Assembly (NCBI GenBank): GCA_018402455.1
Contig: JAGYIG010000003.1
Coordinates: forward strand, 88,481-152,480
Source: Opitutaceae bacterium
GTDB lineage: Bacteria > Verrucomicrobiota > Verrucomicrobiia > Opitutales > Opitutaceae
DNA: 64,000 nucleotides
Direction: 5' to 3'
Shown: piece by piece, positions 16,668 through 27,042 of the stretch
Layout: each line of letters begins with the position of its first letter
Position numbering within the stretch: the stretch's first letter is position 1
Position numbers and translations under genes: made by a program
Notes under the pieces: generated by a model
Told to the model about the DNA's origin: nothing
What the model saw: the letters and a program-made list of their open reading frames with translations, nothing else
Database searches by the model: none

Positions 16668-19184
16668 TCAAGATGCGAAGTTCAGTTCGGCCGGGGAGGC
16701 CGGTTCCGCGGGCTCGATTTCTTCGAATTCCAGACGGTCGTCCTTGCAGATGACCTTGACCGGATTTCCATCCTTCACGGTGCCACGAATGATGGCTTCG
16801 GCGAGGGGATCCTCGAGGTAGTGCTCGACGGCTCGGCGCAGGGGTCGGGCACCGTATTTCTCGTCGTAGCCCTTGTCGATGAGCAGGGTCTTAGCCTCGG
16901 GGGTGAATTCCAAAGTGATGTTGCGGACGGTCAGTCGCTCCGCAAATTTGGCGACCTCGATCTCCACAATCTTCACCAAATCATCCTTGTTCAAGGGACG
17001 GAAAAAGATGATGTCGGAAATCCGGTTTAAAAATTCAGGCTTAAACACCCGTTTGGCTTCTTCCAGGACCTTCTCGCGCATGGCTTCCCGATCACTGAAG
17101 CTTCCGGTCGCGGCGGTGAAGCCCATCGAGGTCTGGCGCTGCAGCAAGGTCGCTCCAACGTTTGAGGTCATGATGATGATTGTATTCCGAAAATCGACGT
17201 GGCGACCGAGGGAATCCGTCAAACGGCCATCCTCTAGAATTTGGAGCAAAAGTTGCAGCACATCGGGGTGGGCTTTTTCGACCTCGTCGAAAAGGATCAC
17301 GGAATAAGGGGTCCGCCTCACCGCTTCCGTCAGCTGCCCGCCCTCCTCATAGCCCACATAGCCGGGAGGCGAACCGACCAAGCGGGAGACGGCGAACTTC
17401 TCCATGTATTCGCTCATGTCGATCTGAACGAGGGCGTCCTGATTACCGAACATTTGCGCGGCGAGTTGTTTGGCGGTCTCGGTTTTGCCGACCCCGGTGG
17501 GCCCGACAAACATGAACGAGCCGATCGGACGACGTGGGTCCTTCAGGTCGGCGCGGGAACGGCGGAGGGCCCGGGCGATACTCACGGAGGCGATCTCCTG
17601 TCCGATCACGACCTTCTGGATTTCATTCTCCAGGTTAAGCAGCCGCTCCGTTTCCTTTTTCTCCATCCGATTGAGCGGGATCCCGGTCCAGTCCGAAACC
17701 ACCTGCATCATCAACTCATCGTCGATATTGATCTTGGTTTCTTCGCGGTCTTTTTTCCATTGCTCGGTGACCTGCTCCTGCTTGGCGCGCAGTTGTTTTT
17801 CAGTGTCACGAAACTGGGCCGCCTCTTCAAAATGCTGCTTGGCGATGGCGTCTTCCTTCTTTTTGCAGACCTCATCGATTTCCTGGGCGAGGGCTTCGAT
17901 TTCGGGGGGGCGACTCAGCGAGGAGATCCGCGCCCGGGCTCCGGCTTCGTCCATCACGTCGATGGCCTTGTCCGGCAAAAAGCGTCCGGTGATGTAACGA
18001 TCCGAAAGTTTCGCGGCCGTCTCGAGCGATGCGTCGGTGAAGATGGCTTTGTGATGCTCCTCATACTTGCCGCGGATGCCTTTCAGAATGGTTACGGTGT
18101 CCTCGACGGAAGGCGGCTCGACTTTGACGGACTGGAAGCGACGGTCGAGCGCACTGTCCTTCTCGATATACTTCCGGTATTCATTGAGCGTGGTGGCGCC
18201 GATGCACTGCAGTTCCCCGCGGGAAAGGGCCGGCTTGAAGATGTTGGAGGCATCCATCGCGCCTTCGGCGGCCCCGGCACCGACAATGGTGTGGAGTTCG
18301 TCGATGAACAGAATGATGTTCTTGGCGCGTTTGATTTCGTCCATCACGGCCTTGATGCGCTCCTCGAACTGACCGCGGTATTTGGTGCCGGCGACCATCA
18401 AAGCGAGGTCGAGGGTGATGACTTTTTTATCGATGAGGATTTCGGGCACGATCCCGTTGATGACCTCTTGGGCCAACCCCTCGACGATGGCGGTCTTGCC
18501 CACCCCGGCTTCCCCGATCAGCACCGGGTTGTTTTTGGTGCGACGGCACAGGATTTGAATCACCCGTCGAATTTCCTGCTTGCGGCCGACCACGGGATCC
18601 AGCTCGCCCTTTCGGGCCAACTCGGTAAGGTCGCGGCCGAAGGCCTTCAGCGCCGGGGTTTTGACCTCCTTCTTGTCACCGTCGCTGCCGCCCCGCCCCG
18701 ACGGAGTGCCCGCCTCTTCGGCTCCGGGGTCCTCTTCGCCACCGGAAAACTGGGGGTCGAGCTCGCGCAGGATTTCGTTGCGCGTGCGTTCGATGTCGAT
18801 CTCGAGAGACTTCAAAACCCGGGCGGCCACGCCTTCGCCTTCCCGGAGCAGACCGAGCAGGATGTGTTCGGTACCGACATAGCTGTGGTTGAGGGCCTTG
18901 GCCTCCTTGCCGGCGAGCGCCAGCACCTTTTTCACCCGCGGGGTGTAGGGAATGCTGCCCTGGGTCTTGGATTCCGTGCCGGTGCCGACCTGTTTTTCCA
19001 CCGCCCCGCGCACGGTTTCGAGGTCCAGCCCCATTTTTTGGAGAACGCTGACCGCAACCCCCTGTCCGAGTTTGATCAGCCCGAGCAGGATATGCTCGGT
19101 GCCCACGTAGTTGTGATTGAATCGATCCGCTTCCTTGCGGGCCAAGGCGAGGACCTGTTGAGCGCGTGGTGTGAAATTATTCAT
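16668..19184 (-). CDS. clpC: ClpC-type AAA+ unfoldase
   Basis: 838 residues. Hsp100 unfoldase that feeds ClpP. Order: two Clp_N repeats (~1-145; [32 protein letters not shown]), AAA-1 with Walker [14 protein letters not shown] (~228) and [15 protein letters not shown], a middle domain with a UVR-like motif ([20 protein letters not shown]), then AAA-2 with [15 protein letters not shown] (~560) and a C-terminal D2-small domain. The middle domain is the short ClpC kind, not the long ClpB kind. Third gene of mcsA-mcsB-clpC; in Firmicutes this set degrades arginine-phosphorylated proteins. Confidence 0.97.
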   Translation of the reverse strand: MNNFTPRAQQVLALARKEADRFNHNYVGTEHILLGLIKLGQGVAVSVLQKMGLDLETVRGAVEKQVGTGTESKTQGSIPYTPRVKKVLALAGKEAKALNHSYVGTEHILLGLLREGEGVAARVLKSLEIDIERTRNEILRELDPQFSGGEEDPGAEEAGTPSGRGGSDGDKKEVKTPALKAFGRDLTELARKGELDPVVGRKQEIRRVIQILCRRTKNNPVLIGEAGVGKTAIVEGLAQEVINGIVPEILIDKKVITLDLALMVAGTKYRGQFEERIKAVMDEIKRAKNIILFIDELHTIVGAGAAEGAMDASNIFKPALSRGELQCIGATTLNEYRKYIEKDSALDRRFQSVKVEPPSVEDTVTILKGIRGKYEEHHKAIFTDASLETAAKLSDRYITGRFLPDKAIDVMDEAGARARISSLSRPPEIEALAQEIDEVCKKKEDAIAKQHFEEAAQFRDTEKQLRAKQEQVTEQWKKDREETKINIDDELMMQVVSDWTGIPLNRMEKKETERLLNLENEIQKVVIGQEIASVSIARALRRSRADLKDPRRPIGSFMFVGPTGVGKTETAKQLAAQMFGNQDALVQIDMSEYMEKFAVSRLVGSPPGYVGYEEGGQLTEAVRRTPYSVILFDEVEKAHPDVLQLLLQILEDGRLTDSLGRHVDFRNTIIIMTSNVGATLLQRQTSMGFTAATGSFSDREAMREKVLEEAKRVFKPEFLNRISDIIFFRPLNKDDLVKIVEIEVAKFAERLTVRNITLEFTPEAKTLLIDKGYDEKYGARPLRRAVEHYLEDPLAEAIIRGTVKDGNPVKVICKDDRLEFEEIEPAEPASPAELNFAS

Positions 19185-19206
19185 GAAATTAGGGGGTGAA
19201 GACGGG

Positions 19207-20307
19207 TCAGTTTAATCGCTTCCGTGAGGGCTCATAAACGGGAGTAGAGAATTTGGCAAATTCGGAGCGGAGATGTTCCGCCCGAAGTCGGTCCCGCTCG
19301 TCTGATTCGATCTCTGTTTGACCGGCACGGTGCTGGATGTGGCCGGGTTGCGATTCGATGAAAAGTCGGTCGATACCCACCCGCTGCTCTTCCGGGAAAT
19401 ACCCCAGATCCACCCCGAGACGCACGAGGGACAAAAGGTTCATGGCTTCGGCCGAGCTGATAAGGTGGGCGTGATTGAGCACACCAAAAGCGCGGCCGAT
19501 CTTGTCGGGGAGTTTGGCGGGGTCGTTTTCCAGCAACCGGTCCCGGGCGTTCAACTCGTGCTCCACAATCGATTTCAGCACGTTTTGCAGGCGCTTGATG
19601 ATCACGGTTTCGGTTTCGCCCAAGGTGGTCTGGTTGGAGATTTGAAAGATGCTGCCGCTGGCGTCGGAGCCTTCGCCGAATTGACCGCGAACCACCATAC
19701 CGAGTTGATTGACGGCCCGAACCACCTTTTCCATCTGTCCGGCGATGACCAGGGCCGGCAGGTGCATCATGGCCGAGGCCCGCAGACCGGTGCCCAAGTT
19801 GGTGGGGCAGGCGGTCAGATAGCCCAGCTTGGCCGAGAAGGCGTAATTGAGGCTCTGCTCCAACGCACTGTCCAGCGCATCGATGGTGGTCCAAGCTTTG
19901 CGCAACTGGAAGCCCGTGCGTAGGACTTGGATACGCAAATGGTCCTCCTCGTTGACCATCACCGAGATACTCTGGTCGCGATTAATAACCACCCCGGATC
20001 CTTTTCCGGTCCCGCTCAATTCCCGGCTGATCAAATGGCGCTCCACCAGCAGCAAACGCTCGGCCGGGCTCAAGTCTTCGATCCGCGCACTGGTGCTGCG
20101 TTTCAGCCCGGGCGTCTCACTCAACGATTCCTGGCATTGCCGCAGCACGTCCTGCCGTTCCGCGGCGTCGGCCCGCCCCGGAAACCGGTGGTCCGCCAGA
20201 TTCCGCGCCAGTCGCACCCGCGTCATCAGGACGACCGGACACTTGGACTCCCGGTTGTCGGTCAACTCCGCTGGTGCGCTGATGATTTTTTTGAAATCAG
20301 AGGACAT
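19207..20307 (-). CDS. mcsB: Protein arginine kinase McsB
   Basis: 366 residues of the phosphagen-kinase fold. Phosphorylates arginine side chains of damaged proteins, marking them for ClpC-ClpP. Seen: RVRLARNL near the start, SVMVNEEDHLRIQ (substrate-site glutamates), catalytic-loop LTACPTNLGTGLRAS, and an RDRLRA motif near residue 340 that matches the RDxxRA phospho-arginine pocket of Firmicute McsB. Its ATG overlaps the mcsA stop (ATGA at 20304-20307 on the minus strand), so translation is coupled; clpC begins 22 bases downstream. Confidence 0.95.
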   Translation of the reverse strand: MSSDFKKIISAPAELTDNRESKCPVVLMTRVRLARNLADHRFPGRADAAERQDVLRQCQESLSETPGLKRSTSARIEDLSPAERLLLVERHLISRELSGTGKGSGVVINRDQSISVMVNEEDHLRIQVLRTGFQLRKAWTTIDALDSALEQSLNYAFSAKLGYLTACPTNLGTGLRASAMMHLPALVIAGQMEKVVRAVNQLGMVVRGQFGEGSDASGSIFQISNQTTLGETETVIIKRLQNVLKSIVEHELNARDRLLENDPAKLPDKIGRAFGVLNHAHLISSAEAMNLLSLVRLGVDLGYFPEEQRVGIDRLFIESQPGHIQHRAGQTEIESDERDRLRAEHLRSEFAKFSTPVYEPSRKRLN

Positions 20308-20819
20308 CAGGCGGATGGGGTGGGCAGACCGGCGGCCTCCCTCACTTGGAGGATTTCATCGCGAAATTTGGCGGCGTCTTCGTAGCGTTCGGCTTCGATC
20401 GCGGTCTGCAGGTTGGTTTCCAGGGTGGACAGCCGATCCTGCAGGGACTTGCGCGCGATCGCCCGCTCCGGGACCTTGCCCGAGTGCTGGGTGCCCTTGT
20501 GCATGTTTTCCAACATGGGGTCAACGAGGCCCGTCAGGGTATCGTAGCAGTGGGGACAACCAAATCGACCGGTCTTTTTGAAGTCTTCCGGGACAAAGCC
20601 ACACCGGGCACAGCGTAAGCCCGACGCCGCCGGGGGCTCCGGGTTGAGGGAGGCTTTCAAGAGCAGGTCGGCCAACGAAAACCCACTCGGGTCAGTCACC
20701 CCCTTGGCTTGCGCGCAGGCTTCACACAGGTCGACCTTGTGCACCTTGTGGTTCACGATCTGCGTGAGGTGAACGGTCGCTTGATTGTCGCATAAGTCGC
20801 ATTTCAGGGGGCTTGCCAT
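20307..20819 (-). CDS. mcsA: McsA, zinc-finger activator of McsB
   Basis: 170 residues. Four CxxC pairs (CDLC, CEAC, CARC, CPHC) form two zinc sites, followed by a C-terminal UVR motif (LQTAIEAERYEDAAKFRDEI). In Bacillus McsA binds and activates McsB. First gene of the operon. A TATAAT lies only 8-13 bases upstream of the start codon and an interrupted palindrome covers the -35 region; no ctsR gene precedes it. Confidence 0.92.
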   Translation of the reverse strand: MASPLKCDLCDNQATVHLTQIVNHKVHKVDLCEACAQAKGVTDPSGFSLADLLLKASLNPEPPAASGLRCARCGFVPEDFKKTGRFGCPHCYDTLTGLVDPMLENMHKGTQHSGKVPERAIARKSLQDRLSTLETNLQTAIEAERYEDAAKFRDEILQVREAAGLPTPSA

Positions 20820-20827
20820 GGTTTAAA

Positions 20828-20833
20828 ATTATA
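20828..20833 (-). promoter_or_regulatory. Perfect -10 hexamer of the mcsA promoter, near-leaderless
   Basis: On the minus strand the hexamer reads TATAAT and ends 8 bases before the mcsA ATG (20819). Transcription would then start at or almost at the start codon. The -35 position (about 20851-20856) has no good match to TTGACA and lies inside a palindrome. Confidence 0.5.
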
Positions 20834-20846
20834 TCAGTCCAAAATC

Positions 20847-20871
20847 AGGCGGTTTCGGCCGAAAAACGCCT
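20847..20871. promoter_or_regulatory. Interrupted palindrome over the mcsA -35 region, candidate operator
   Basis: A perfect 12-base palindrome TTTCGGCCGAAA (20853-20864) is flanked by AGGCG (20847-20851) and CGCCT (20867-20871), which are also complementary. Its place, 14-38 bases upstream of the -10, is where a repressor or activator would act. It resembles neither the CtsR direct repeat nor the HrcA CIRCE element. Confidence 0.45.
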
Positions 20872-21030
20872 CAACCGCCAGTGCATACACCATGCCACCA
20901 GTCTCGGAAGAGGCAAGACCCTGCGAGGGGTTATTTTATTGCCGGAAAACCGAGACGAAATGCCGATTCGATTCGGCTCAACTGTGCCGGAATGACCCGG
21001 ATGGTGCCATGACTGCGGCGGAGCGCTGGC

Positions 21031-21897
21031 CTAGAGCTTGGTCCCTTCAATGCGCACCCGGTGATGGAAAGCCTCGAGCACCTGCTTGAAAATCGAGCCG
21101 GGTTTGCCATCGGCGATTTGACGGCCATCTAGGGCCACCACGGGAATGACTTCAGCGCCGGTTCCGGTGAGGAAGCACTCATCCGCATTCCAGATGTCGT
21201 AGCGCGTCATTTCATGCTCCTCGATGGGGATCTGGAGGTCTTCCACAATATCGAAAATAGCATCCCGGGTGATCCCCTTGAGGGCCCCTTGCTGAGCCGA
21301 GGGGGTGTAGATGCGCCCCTTGCGCACGATGAAGACATTATCTCCCGTGCATTCGGCGACCAGCCCTTGATCGTTGAGCATGATCGCTTCCAAGGCCCCG
21401 TATTGCTGGGCCTCCATTTTGGCCATGATGTTGTTGAGGTAATTGAGCGATTTGATCGCGGGGCTCAGCGCCGCGGGATTCGTCCGGCGAGTCGGCACGG
21501 TCACGATCTTCAGCCCCACCTCGTAGTGCTCCGGTGGATAGAGCGCAATGGTATCGGCAATCACGATGATCGAGGGGCGGGGGCAATTCGAGGGAGAAAG
21601 TCCGAGGTCGCCCACTCCTCGCGTGACCACCAGACGGATGTAGCCATTGCGGAGACCATTGGCCCGGCAGGTGTCACAAATGGCTTGATTGATTTCCGCC
21701 CGGCTCCACGGCAGATCCAACAGCAACGCTTTAGCCGAAAACTCGAACCGCTCCAGATGCTCGTCCAGCCGGAAGATGTTTCCGTCGTAAATTCGAATTC
21801 CTTCAAAAATGCCGTCTCCATACAGCAGCCCGTGATCAAACACGGAGATTTTTGCATCTGCTTTTTCAACGAGTTGGCCGTCCAGATAAATTTTCAT
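21031..21897 (-). CDS. ilvE: Branched-chain amino acid aminotransferase (class IV PLP enzyme)
   Basis: 288 residues. Transfers the amino group between glutamate and branched-chain 2-keto acids, the last step of Leu/Ile/Val synthesis. Seen: VFDHGLLYGDGIFEGIRIYD near residue 20, the PLP lysine in AIKSLNYLNNIMAK (~155-160), EAIMLNDQGLVAECTGDNVF, and the C-terminal cofactor loop FLTGTGAEVIPV. Start at ATG 21897 (MKIYLDGQLV); a longer frame adds ten residues without similarity. A D-amino-acid transaminase is possible within fold type IV, but the motif set favours IlvE. ilvD lies 22 kb away. Confidence 0.87.
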   Translation of the reverse strand: MKIYLDGQLVEKADAKISVFDHGLLYGDGIFEGIRIYDGNIFRLDEHLERFEFSAKALLLDLPWSRAEINQAICDTCRANGLRNGYIRLVVTRGVGDLGLSPSNCPRPSIIVIADTIALYPPEHYEVGLKIVTVPTRRTNPAALSPAIKSLNYLNNIMAKMEAQQYGALEAIMLNDQGLVAECTGDNVFIVRKGRIYTPSAQQGALKGITRDAIFDIVEDLQIPIEEHEMTRYDIWNADECFLTGTGAEVIPVVALDGRQIADGKPGSIFKQVLEAFHHRVRIEGTKL

Positions 21898-22004
21898 ATG
21901 AGTGCGAACGTATACGGAGGCCGGCAAGGCTTTGTCCAGCTCGCCGGCAGACTTTCTGCTTGAGTCGAGGGCTCCGTCGCGGGCAGGCTCAAGCCACTTC
22001 GCTG

Positions 22005-22784
22005 ATGAACAAATCGACCCGTTCCCCTGCCGGTTTCTCGCTGATCGAACTGCTCACGGTGATCGCCATTTTGGGGATTTTGGCCGCCATCATTATCCCG
22101 ACGGTCGGCAAGGCTCGCGAGACCGCTCAGCGGGCGGTCGATGCCAACAATTTGCGGGAATTGGGCAAAGCGGCGTTGATCTACGGCGCGGACAACCGAG
22201 ACGCATTGCCGAATCCGCAACAAGCCAGTCGGTCGGTGGCGGGCTCCAATCAACGCTACTGGCAGTGGTTCGGCCAATTGGCCCGCTATGGAGGCTTCAA
22301 TGATCCCGCTTTGTTAATTTCCCAACTCGATGCCGCGGTGGATCAAACCGCCGTGCCTCTGCTGGTGCTCGATCCCACCGTGAGCACGCCTCCCACGTTG
22401 GAGGCCGGATTCACGGCGTTGGGGACGACCTCGTTCAATGTGGTTTCCGGCCTCCGGTTAAGCGACCCCGCCACGACCCCGTTGGCCTTTACCCGCGGTC
22501 TCACCACCGCGGGAACCTGGTCCGAAGCCGGATCTTCCGAAGATGACCCCAATCGCGGCGTATATGGCGAGATCGGGGGCCACGTCGTGTTTCTGGGCGG
22601 CAATGTTGAGTTCTATTCCTCCCTCGAGGGTGCTTTGATCGGCAACTCCGGCCGACCCACCGCCAACCTGCGCCAAGCCGTGCCCAACCGCACCAACGGC
22701 ACCGGAGCCGTCCAAATCCTGGGACAGGATTCGGCCAACGGTATCGCCAGCCCGAACGGAACCAGCCCGCAATCCGGCCCGTAG
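22005..22784 (+). CDS. Type IV pilin-like/pseudopilin protein (prepilin-type N-terminus)
   Basis: 259 residues. A class III signal is clear: basic MNKSTRSPAG, then the prepilin peptidase site before FSLIELLTVIAILGILAAII, with the Glu at +5. After the hydrophobic helix comes a globular domain with GQLARYGGFNDPALLI and VVFLGGNVEFY, which matches the verrucomicrobial/planctomycete type II secretion G-like family with an H-X9-DG-like tail. These genomes often carry many such paralogues outside secretion operons. No assembly genes are nearby, so its partners are unknown. Confidence 0.82.
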   Translation: MNKSTRSPAGFSLIELLTVIAILGILAAIIIPTVGKARETAQRAVDANNLRELGKAALIYGADNRDALPNPQQASRSVAGSNQRYWQWFGQLARYGGFNDPALLISQLDAAVDQTAVPLLVLDPTVSTPPTLEAGFTALGTTSFNVVSGLRLSDPATTPLAFTRGLTTAGTWSEAGSSEDDPNRGVYGEIGGHVVFLGGNVEFYSSLEGALIGNSGRPTANLRQAVPNRTNGTGAVQILGQDSANGIASPNGTSPQSGP

Positions 22785-22813
22785 AGCGCTCCCGCATCGA
22801 TCCGCTTCGCCTG

Positions 22814-22837
22814 GCCCCGATTGTGGCGGGGCTTTTT
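22814..22837 (+). terminator. Rho-independent terminator after the pseudopilin gene
   Basis: Six-base stem GCCCCG / CGGGGC with a seven-base loop, followed by TTTTT. It ends 60 bases before the pyrophosphatase start. Confidence 0.8.
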
Positions 22838-22897
22838 CATGGCAATTTGGTTTTACTGGCGTCGCACTCCGCTTAACGGTTTTCCTTTACCATCTTC

Positions 22898-24637
22898 ATG
22901 ACGACTGCCGCCACTGCCCACCAGACCTACATCATCGGTCACCGCAACCCCGACGCCGATGCGGTGTGCTCGGCCATTGCCTATGCGGAGCTGAAAAAAG
23001 CCCAGGGGCTGGAAGGGTTTGTCGCCGCGCGTTGTGGCAACACCAACGCCCGGATCGATACGATTCTGACGAAATTCAACACGCCCGCCCCGGTCTACAT
23101 CAGCGACGTCGCGCCGCGGGTGCGCGACGTGATGATTCGGGACGTGGTGACCATTGGGGAGGATGCCACCTGCGCGGAGGCCCTCGAGCTCATCGACCGC
23201 CACGACGTGCGCATTTTGCCCGTCGTCAGTGCCGAACGCTACGTGAAAGGGCAGGTCTCCATTTTCGATCTCGGCGGGTCCTTTATTCCGAAGGTGCGCG
23301 AACCGCGGGAAATGCGCCGCGTCTGCACCTCCATCAAACAGGTCGCCGTGGCCTTGCAGGCCCGGGTCCTCACCGCGTGCAACGACGAAGCCGTGGAAGA
23401 CCTTTTTGTGCGGATTGGGGCCATGGACGTGCGTTCGTTTTGGAAGGTGTCCAAAGACGAAAACATTCCGTCGGATCGGTCGCTGGTGGTCGTGGGCGAC
23501 CGCTGGGATATTCAGCAGCGCTCGATCCAAAACGGGGTGCGGGCGCTCATCATCACTGGGAACCTGCCCATCGATGACGAGGTGGTGGCGCAGGCCGCCG
23601 CCGCGGGCGTGTCCGTTCTGAGCACGCCCTATGATACCGCCACCACCGCGTGGGCCATCCGCTCCGCCTCCAGCATCAAGTCCTTGGTCCAATCCAAGTT
23701 CTCCTCCCTCAGTCCCGAAGCCCGTCTCTCCGATCTTCGCCGCAAACTCGCGGTATCCGCCGCCACCGCGTTCATGGTGCTCAGCGACGACGGCCGGCTG
23801 GTGGGCATTCTCACCAAGACGGACGTTTTGCGTCCCATCAAACGCCGGCTGGTGCTGGTGGATCACAACGAACTCAGCCAGGCCGTCGCCGGCGCCGATC
23901 AGGTCGATATCATCGAGATCATCGACCACCACCGACTGGGTTCGGTCAACACCGCCCAGCCCATCCTGTTTCTCAACGAGCCGGTGGGCTCCACCTGCAC
24001 CATCGTGGCGGATCAATTCCGCCGGCATGGCCTCTCCCCCACCCCAAACATCGCGGGCATCATGATGAGCGGCATCATTTCAGACACGCTGCACCTCAAC
24101 AGCCCCACCTCGACCGAACGCGACGCCGAAATCCTGCAGTGGCTCGCCCAAATCGCCGGGGTGGACTCCGCGGAACTGGCCAACGAAATTTTTGCGTCCG
24201 GCTCCATCATTCTCAGCAACGATGCCCGGGAGGTGATCAACTCCGACCGCAAGGTTTACGATGAAGATGGGATCAAGTTTGCCGTCTCGCAGGTTGAGGA
24301 GCTGGGCTTCGGCAACTTTTGGCCGCACGCCGAAAAACTGGCTCAGGCCCTGAGCGCCCAGCGGCGCGATGAACAACTGGTCTTCGCCTGTCTGCTCGTG
24401 ACGGACATCAACACGCAGAACTCGCTGCTGCTGACCGATGGCGACCCCGAAATCATGTCCCGCATCACCTACCCTTCGGTCGAGCATGACGATATTTTTG
24501 ACATGCCCGGTATCGTGAGTCGAAAAAAGCAACTCATCCCCTACCTCGGCGGCGTGCTGAAAGAAATGCAGGCCGAGGGCCTCGTCCCCAAAGTCGATGG
24601 CGCCACCGCGGCGCCATTCCCGGCGACGACCTCCTGA
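22898..24637 (+). CDS. Family II (DHH) manganese-dependent inorganic pyrophosphatase with CBS and DRTGG insert
   Basis: 579 residues. Hydrolyses pyrophosphate from biosynthesis. The catalytic half-motifs [17 protein letters not shown] (residues ~13-29), [10 protein letters not shown] (~346), [10 protein letters not shown] (~394) and the C-terminal SRKKQ ([13 protein letters not shown], ~544) are all present. Between them a regulatory insert of ~240 residues holds a CBS domain ([21 protein letters not shown]), a DRTGG-like domain and a second CBS ([20 protein letters not shown]). In studied enzymes this insert binds adenine nucleotides and tunes activity. Preceded by a terminator, so it has its own promoter. 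Confidence 0.92.
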   Translation: MTTAATAHQTYIIGHRNPDADAVCSAIAYAELKKAQGLEGFVAARCGNTNARIDTILTKFNTPAPVYISDVAPRVRDVMIRDVVTIGEDATCAEALELIDRHDVRILPVVSAERYVKGQVSIFDLGGSFIPKVREPREMRRVCTSIKQVAVALQARVLTACNDEAVEDLFVRIGAMDVRSFWKVSKDENIPSDRSLVVVGDRWDIQQRSIQNGVRALIITGNLPIDDEVVAQAAAAGVSVLSTPYDTATTAWAIRSASSIKSLVQSKFSSLSPEARLSDLRRKLAVSAATAFMVLSDDGRLVGILTKTDVLRPIKRRLVLVDHNELSQAVAGADQVDIIEIIDHHRLGSVNTAQPILFLNEPVGSTCTIVADQFRRHGLSPTPNIAGIMMSGIISDTLHLNSPTSTERDAEILQWLAQIAGVDSAELANEIFASGSIILSNDAREVINSDRKVYDEDGIKFAVSQVEELGFGNFWPHAEKLAQALSAQRRDEQLVFACLLVTDINTQNSLLLTDGDPEIMSRITYPSVEHDDIFDMPGIVSRKKQLIPYLGGVLKEMQAEGLVPKVDGATAAPFPATTS

Positions 24638-24666
24638 GTAAAACTTCCGCGGCAAACCCCCACATC

Positions 24667-26444
24667 ATGAGCGATTCTCCTGAGCCGACCCGCGCTCCCT
24701 CACCTTCGGATTTTATTCGCGACATCGTGGCGGCCGACATCACGTCCGGTCGCACCCCCCGCATTGTCACCCGCTTCCCCCCGGAGCCGAATGGCTACCT
24801 GCACCTCGGTCACGCCAAGTCCATCTGTCTGAACTTTGGCATCGCGGTCGAAAACCAAGGCCGGTGCAACCTGCGCTTCGATGACACCAACCCCGCCAAG
24901 GAGAACACCCATTTTGTGGACTCCATCACGGAAGACATCCGGTGGCTGATTGGTGATTGGGCGGAAGACCGCCTCGGTCTGCAGGCCCCCGGCGCCAAAC
25001 CCGTCCGCCAATCGGTGGACGGACGGGAGGACTTCTATGCCGGCCCCACCGACGCCGGGGAGGGGGCGCCTTTCTTCGCCTCAAACTATTTCGAGCAACT
25101 CTACCTCTACGCCGAGCAACTCATCCAGAAAGGCCTCGCGTTCGTGTGCGACCTGACTCCCGAGGAGGCCGAACGCTATCGCGGAACCCCGACCGAACCG
25201 GGGTGGGAAAGTCCGCACCGCGATCGGTCCGTCGCGGAGAATCTGGACCTGTTTCGACGCATGCGCGCGGGAGAGTTCCCCGACGGGGCCCGAACCCTGC
25301 GGGCGAAGATCGATATGACGTCGCCCAACATTTGGCTGCGTGATCCCCTGCTCTACCGCATCCGCCATGTCGCCCATCATCAGGCTGGCGACGCTTGGTG
25401 CATCTATCCGCTCTACGATTTTGCCCACTGCCTCAGCGACTACCTCGAGGGCATCACCCACTCCCTTTGCACCATTGAGTTCGAAGTGCATCGGCCGCTC
25501 TACGATTGGCTTTTGCAGGGACTGGACTTGCCGCGAACCCGGCCCCGCCAAATCGAATTTGCGCCCCTCAACCTGGCCTACACCTTGTTCAGCAAACGTC
25601 GGGTGCTGAAACTCGTCGCCGAAAACGCCGTCTCCGGCTGGGATGACCCGCGGCTGCCCACCCTTGCCGGGCTACGTCGGCGGGGCATCCCCGCGGCTGC
25701 GCCATTCGCGAGTTTGCCTACCGGATTGGCATCACCAAATTCGAAAGCCTGACCGAGGCCGCCGTTTTCGAAGGAGTCGTCCGCGATCATCTTAATGAGA
25801 TGTCGTCCCGTCGCCTCGGCGTGCTGCGCCCGCTCAAGCTGGTCCTGACCAATCTCGCCGCCGATGAGTCCTTTGAGGGCTCGGCGCCCAATCACCCCCA
25901 AGACGACAGTCGGGGCAATCGCCCCGTTCGGCTCACCCGGGAGGTCTATATTGAGGAAGATGATTTTGCCGAGATCCCTCCGCCCAAATTCCGGCGACTC
26001 AAACCGGGAGGCAAAGTGCGGCTGAAATACGGCTGTATCATCACCTGTGAAGGGGTCATCAAAAACGCCGACGGCACGATCGCCGAGGTCCATGCGACGG
26101 CGGATTTGACGACCCGGCGAGGCGAGCCCAACGCCGACGAGAAGGTGAAGGGCACCCTCCACTGGGTCAGCGCGGTGGATGCCATTGAGGCCCAGGTGAG
26201 GCTCTACGACCGCTTGTTCACCGTCGCGGAGCCCGGGGCACAGGAAGATTTTATGGCGTGCCTCAACCCCGATTCATTGGTCACGGTAACGGCCAAGCTC
26301 GAACCCGCTTTGCAGGACGCCTCTCCAGGCGAGGTCTTTCAGTTTGAGCGTTTGGGCTACTTCACCAAAGACCCGGGTGAATCCTCGACCGGTCGCCCCG
26401 TCTACAACCGGACGATCACCCTGCGGGACACCTGGGCCAAGTAA
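24667..26444 (+). pseudogene. glnS: Glutaminyl-tRNA synthetase, reading frame broken by a 2-base shift
   Basis: Charges tRNA-Gln. The first frame (24667-25752) carries class I motifs [16 protein letters not shown] and the KMSKS-like [11 protein letters not shown], then [18 protein letters not shown]. After codon GCG at 25699-25701 similarity jumps frame: reading from 25704 gives [14 protein letters not shown] and the anticodon-binding beta-barrel domains through to 26444 with no stop. Removing two bases (25702-25703) restores GIPAAAIREF with exactly the family spacing. Codon use and length are otherwise normal (592 residues in total), so the shift is recent or a sequence error. As assembled, the protein would lose its anticodon-binding half. 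Confidence 0.9.
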
Positions 26445-26509
26445 GTAATTTCCGGCGTCGCAATTCAATTGCCGTTGGTTAAGACCCTTGGACTCAGAGT
26501 CTGAGTTCC

Positions 26510-26902
26510 ATGCCGAAATTCCTACTAGTCGACGACAACGAGGAACTGCTTGAGGTCCAATCCGCTTACTTGGAGGCCCACGAGCAGGAGGTTTTCTTGG
26601 CGAGAAACGGCCGCGAGGCCCTGCGACTGCTTCAGTGCGAGCAGGTGGATATCTTGGTGACGGATGTGATCATGCCCGAGATGGAGGGTTTGGAAACCAT
26701 CATGGCCGTGCGGCAGACGCATCCCCATCTACCCATCATCGTGGTTTCGGGCGGAGGCCGCATCGGGGCCACCGACTACCTCACGATGGCCAAAAGCATG
26801 GGGGCACACTCGGCCATGAGTAAACCCATCGCTCCCGCAGCCCTGCTCGCGGAAGCCCGGTTCCTGATCGAGAAGTTCCGAAAAAACGGGCATCCACGTT
26901 AG
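26510..26902 (+). CDS. Single-domain response regulator (CheY-like)
   Basis: 130 residues, one receiver domain and nothing else. Acidic pocket VDDNEE (residues 7-12), phospho-acceptor Asp52 in VTDVIMPEMEG, Ser80 in VVSGGG at the switch position and Lys105 in SKPI. No histidine kinase is nearby. Such stand-alone receivers act by protein contact or in phosphorelays; the target is unknown. Confidence 0.9.
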   Translation: MPKFLLVDDNEELLEVQSAYLEAHEQEVFLARNGREALRLLQCEQVDILVTDVIMPEMEGLETIMAVRQTHPHLPIIVVSGGGRIGATDYLTMAKSMGAHSAMSKPIAPAALLAEARFLIEKFRKNGHPR

Positions 26903-27042
26903 TTGGCTTCGGGCGTTTTTAAAGCCTTCTTGATCCGCGGCAGCTAGGTGATTCGGTAGCCGCCCGGCGGCGAAAGACGAATGCGGGCGAGGTGTGCCTG
27001 ACTCCTTCCCATCACCGCGAGCCTGCTCGGATCAAGGCCGAC

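Noticed and set aside
17241..19199. A 652-codon open frame opposite clpC
   Set aside because: It mirrors clpC; high GC leaves the antisense frame open. The clpC frame has full domain conservation and the other does not.
20820..21030. CtsR or CIRCE box upstream of mcsA
   Set aside because: Neither the GGTCAAA-type direct repeat nor TTAGCACTC/GAGTGCTAA was found; only the separate palindrome.
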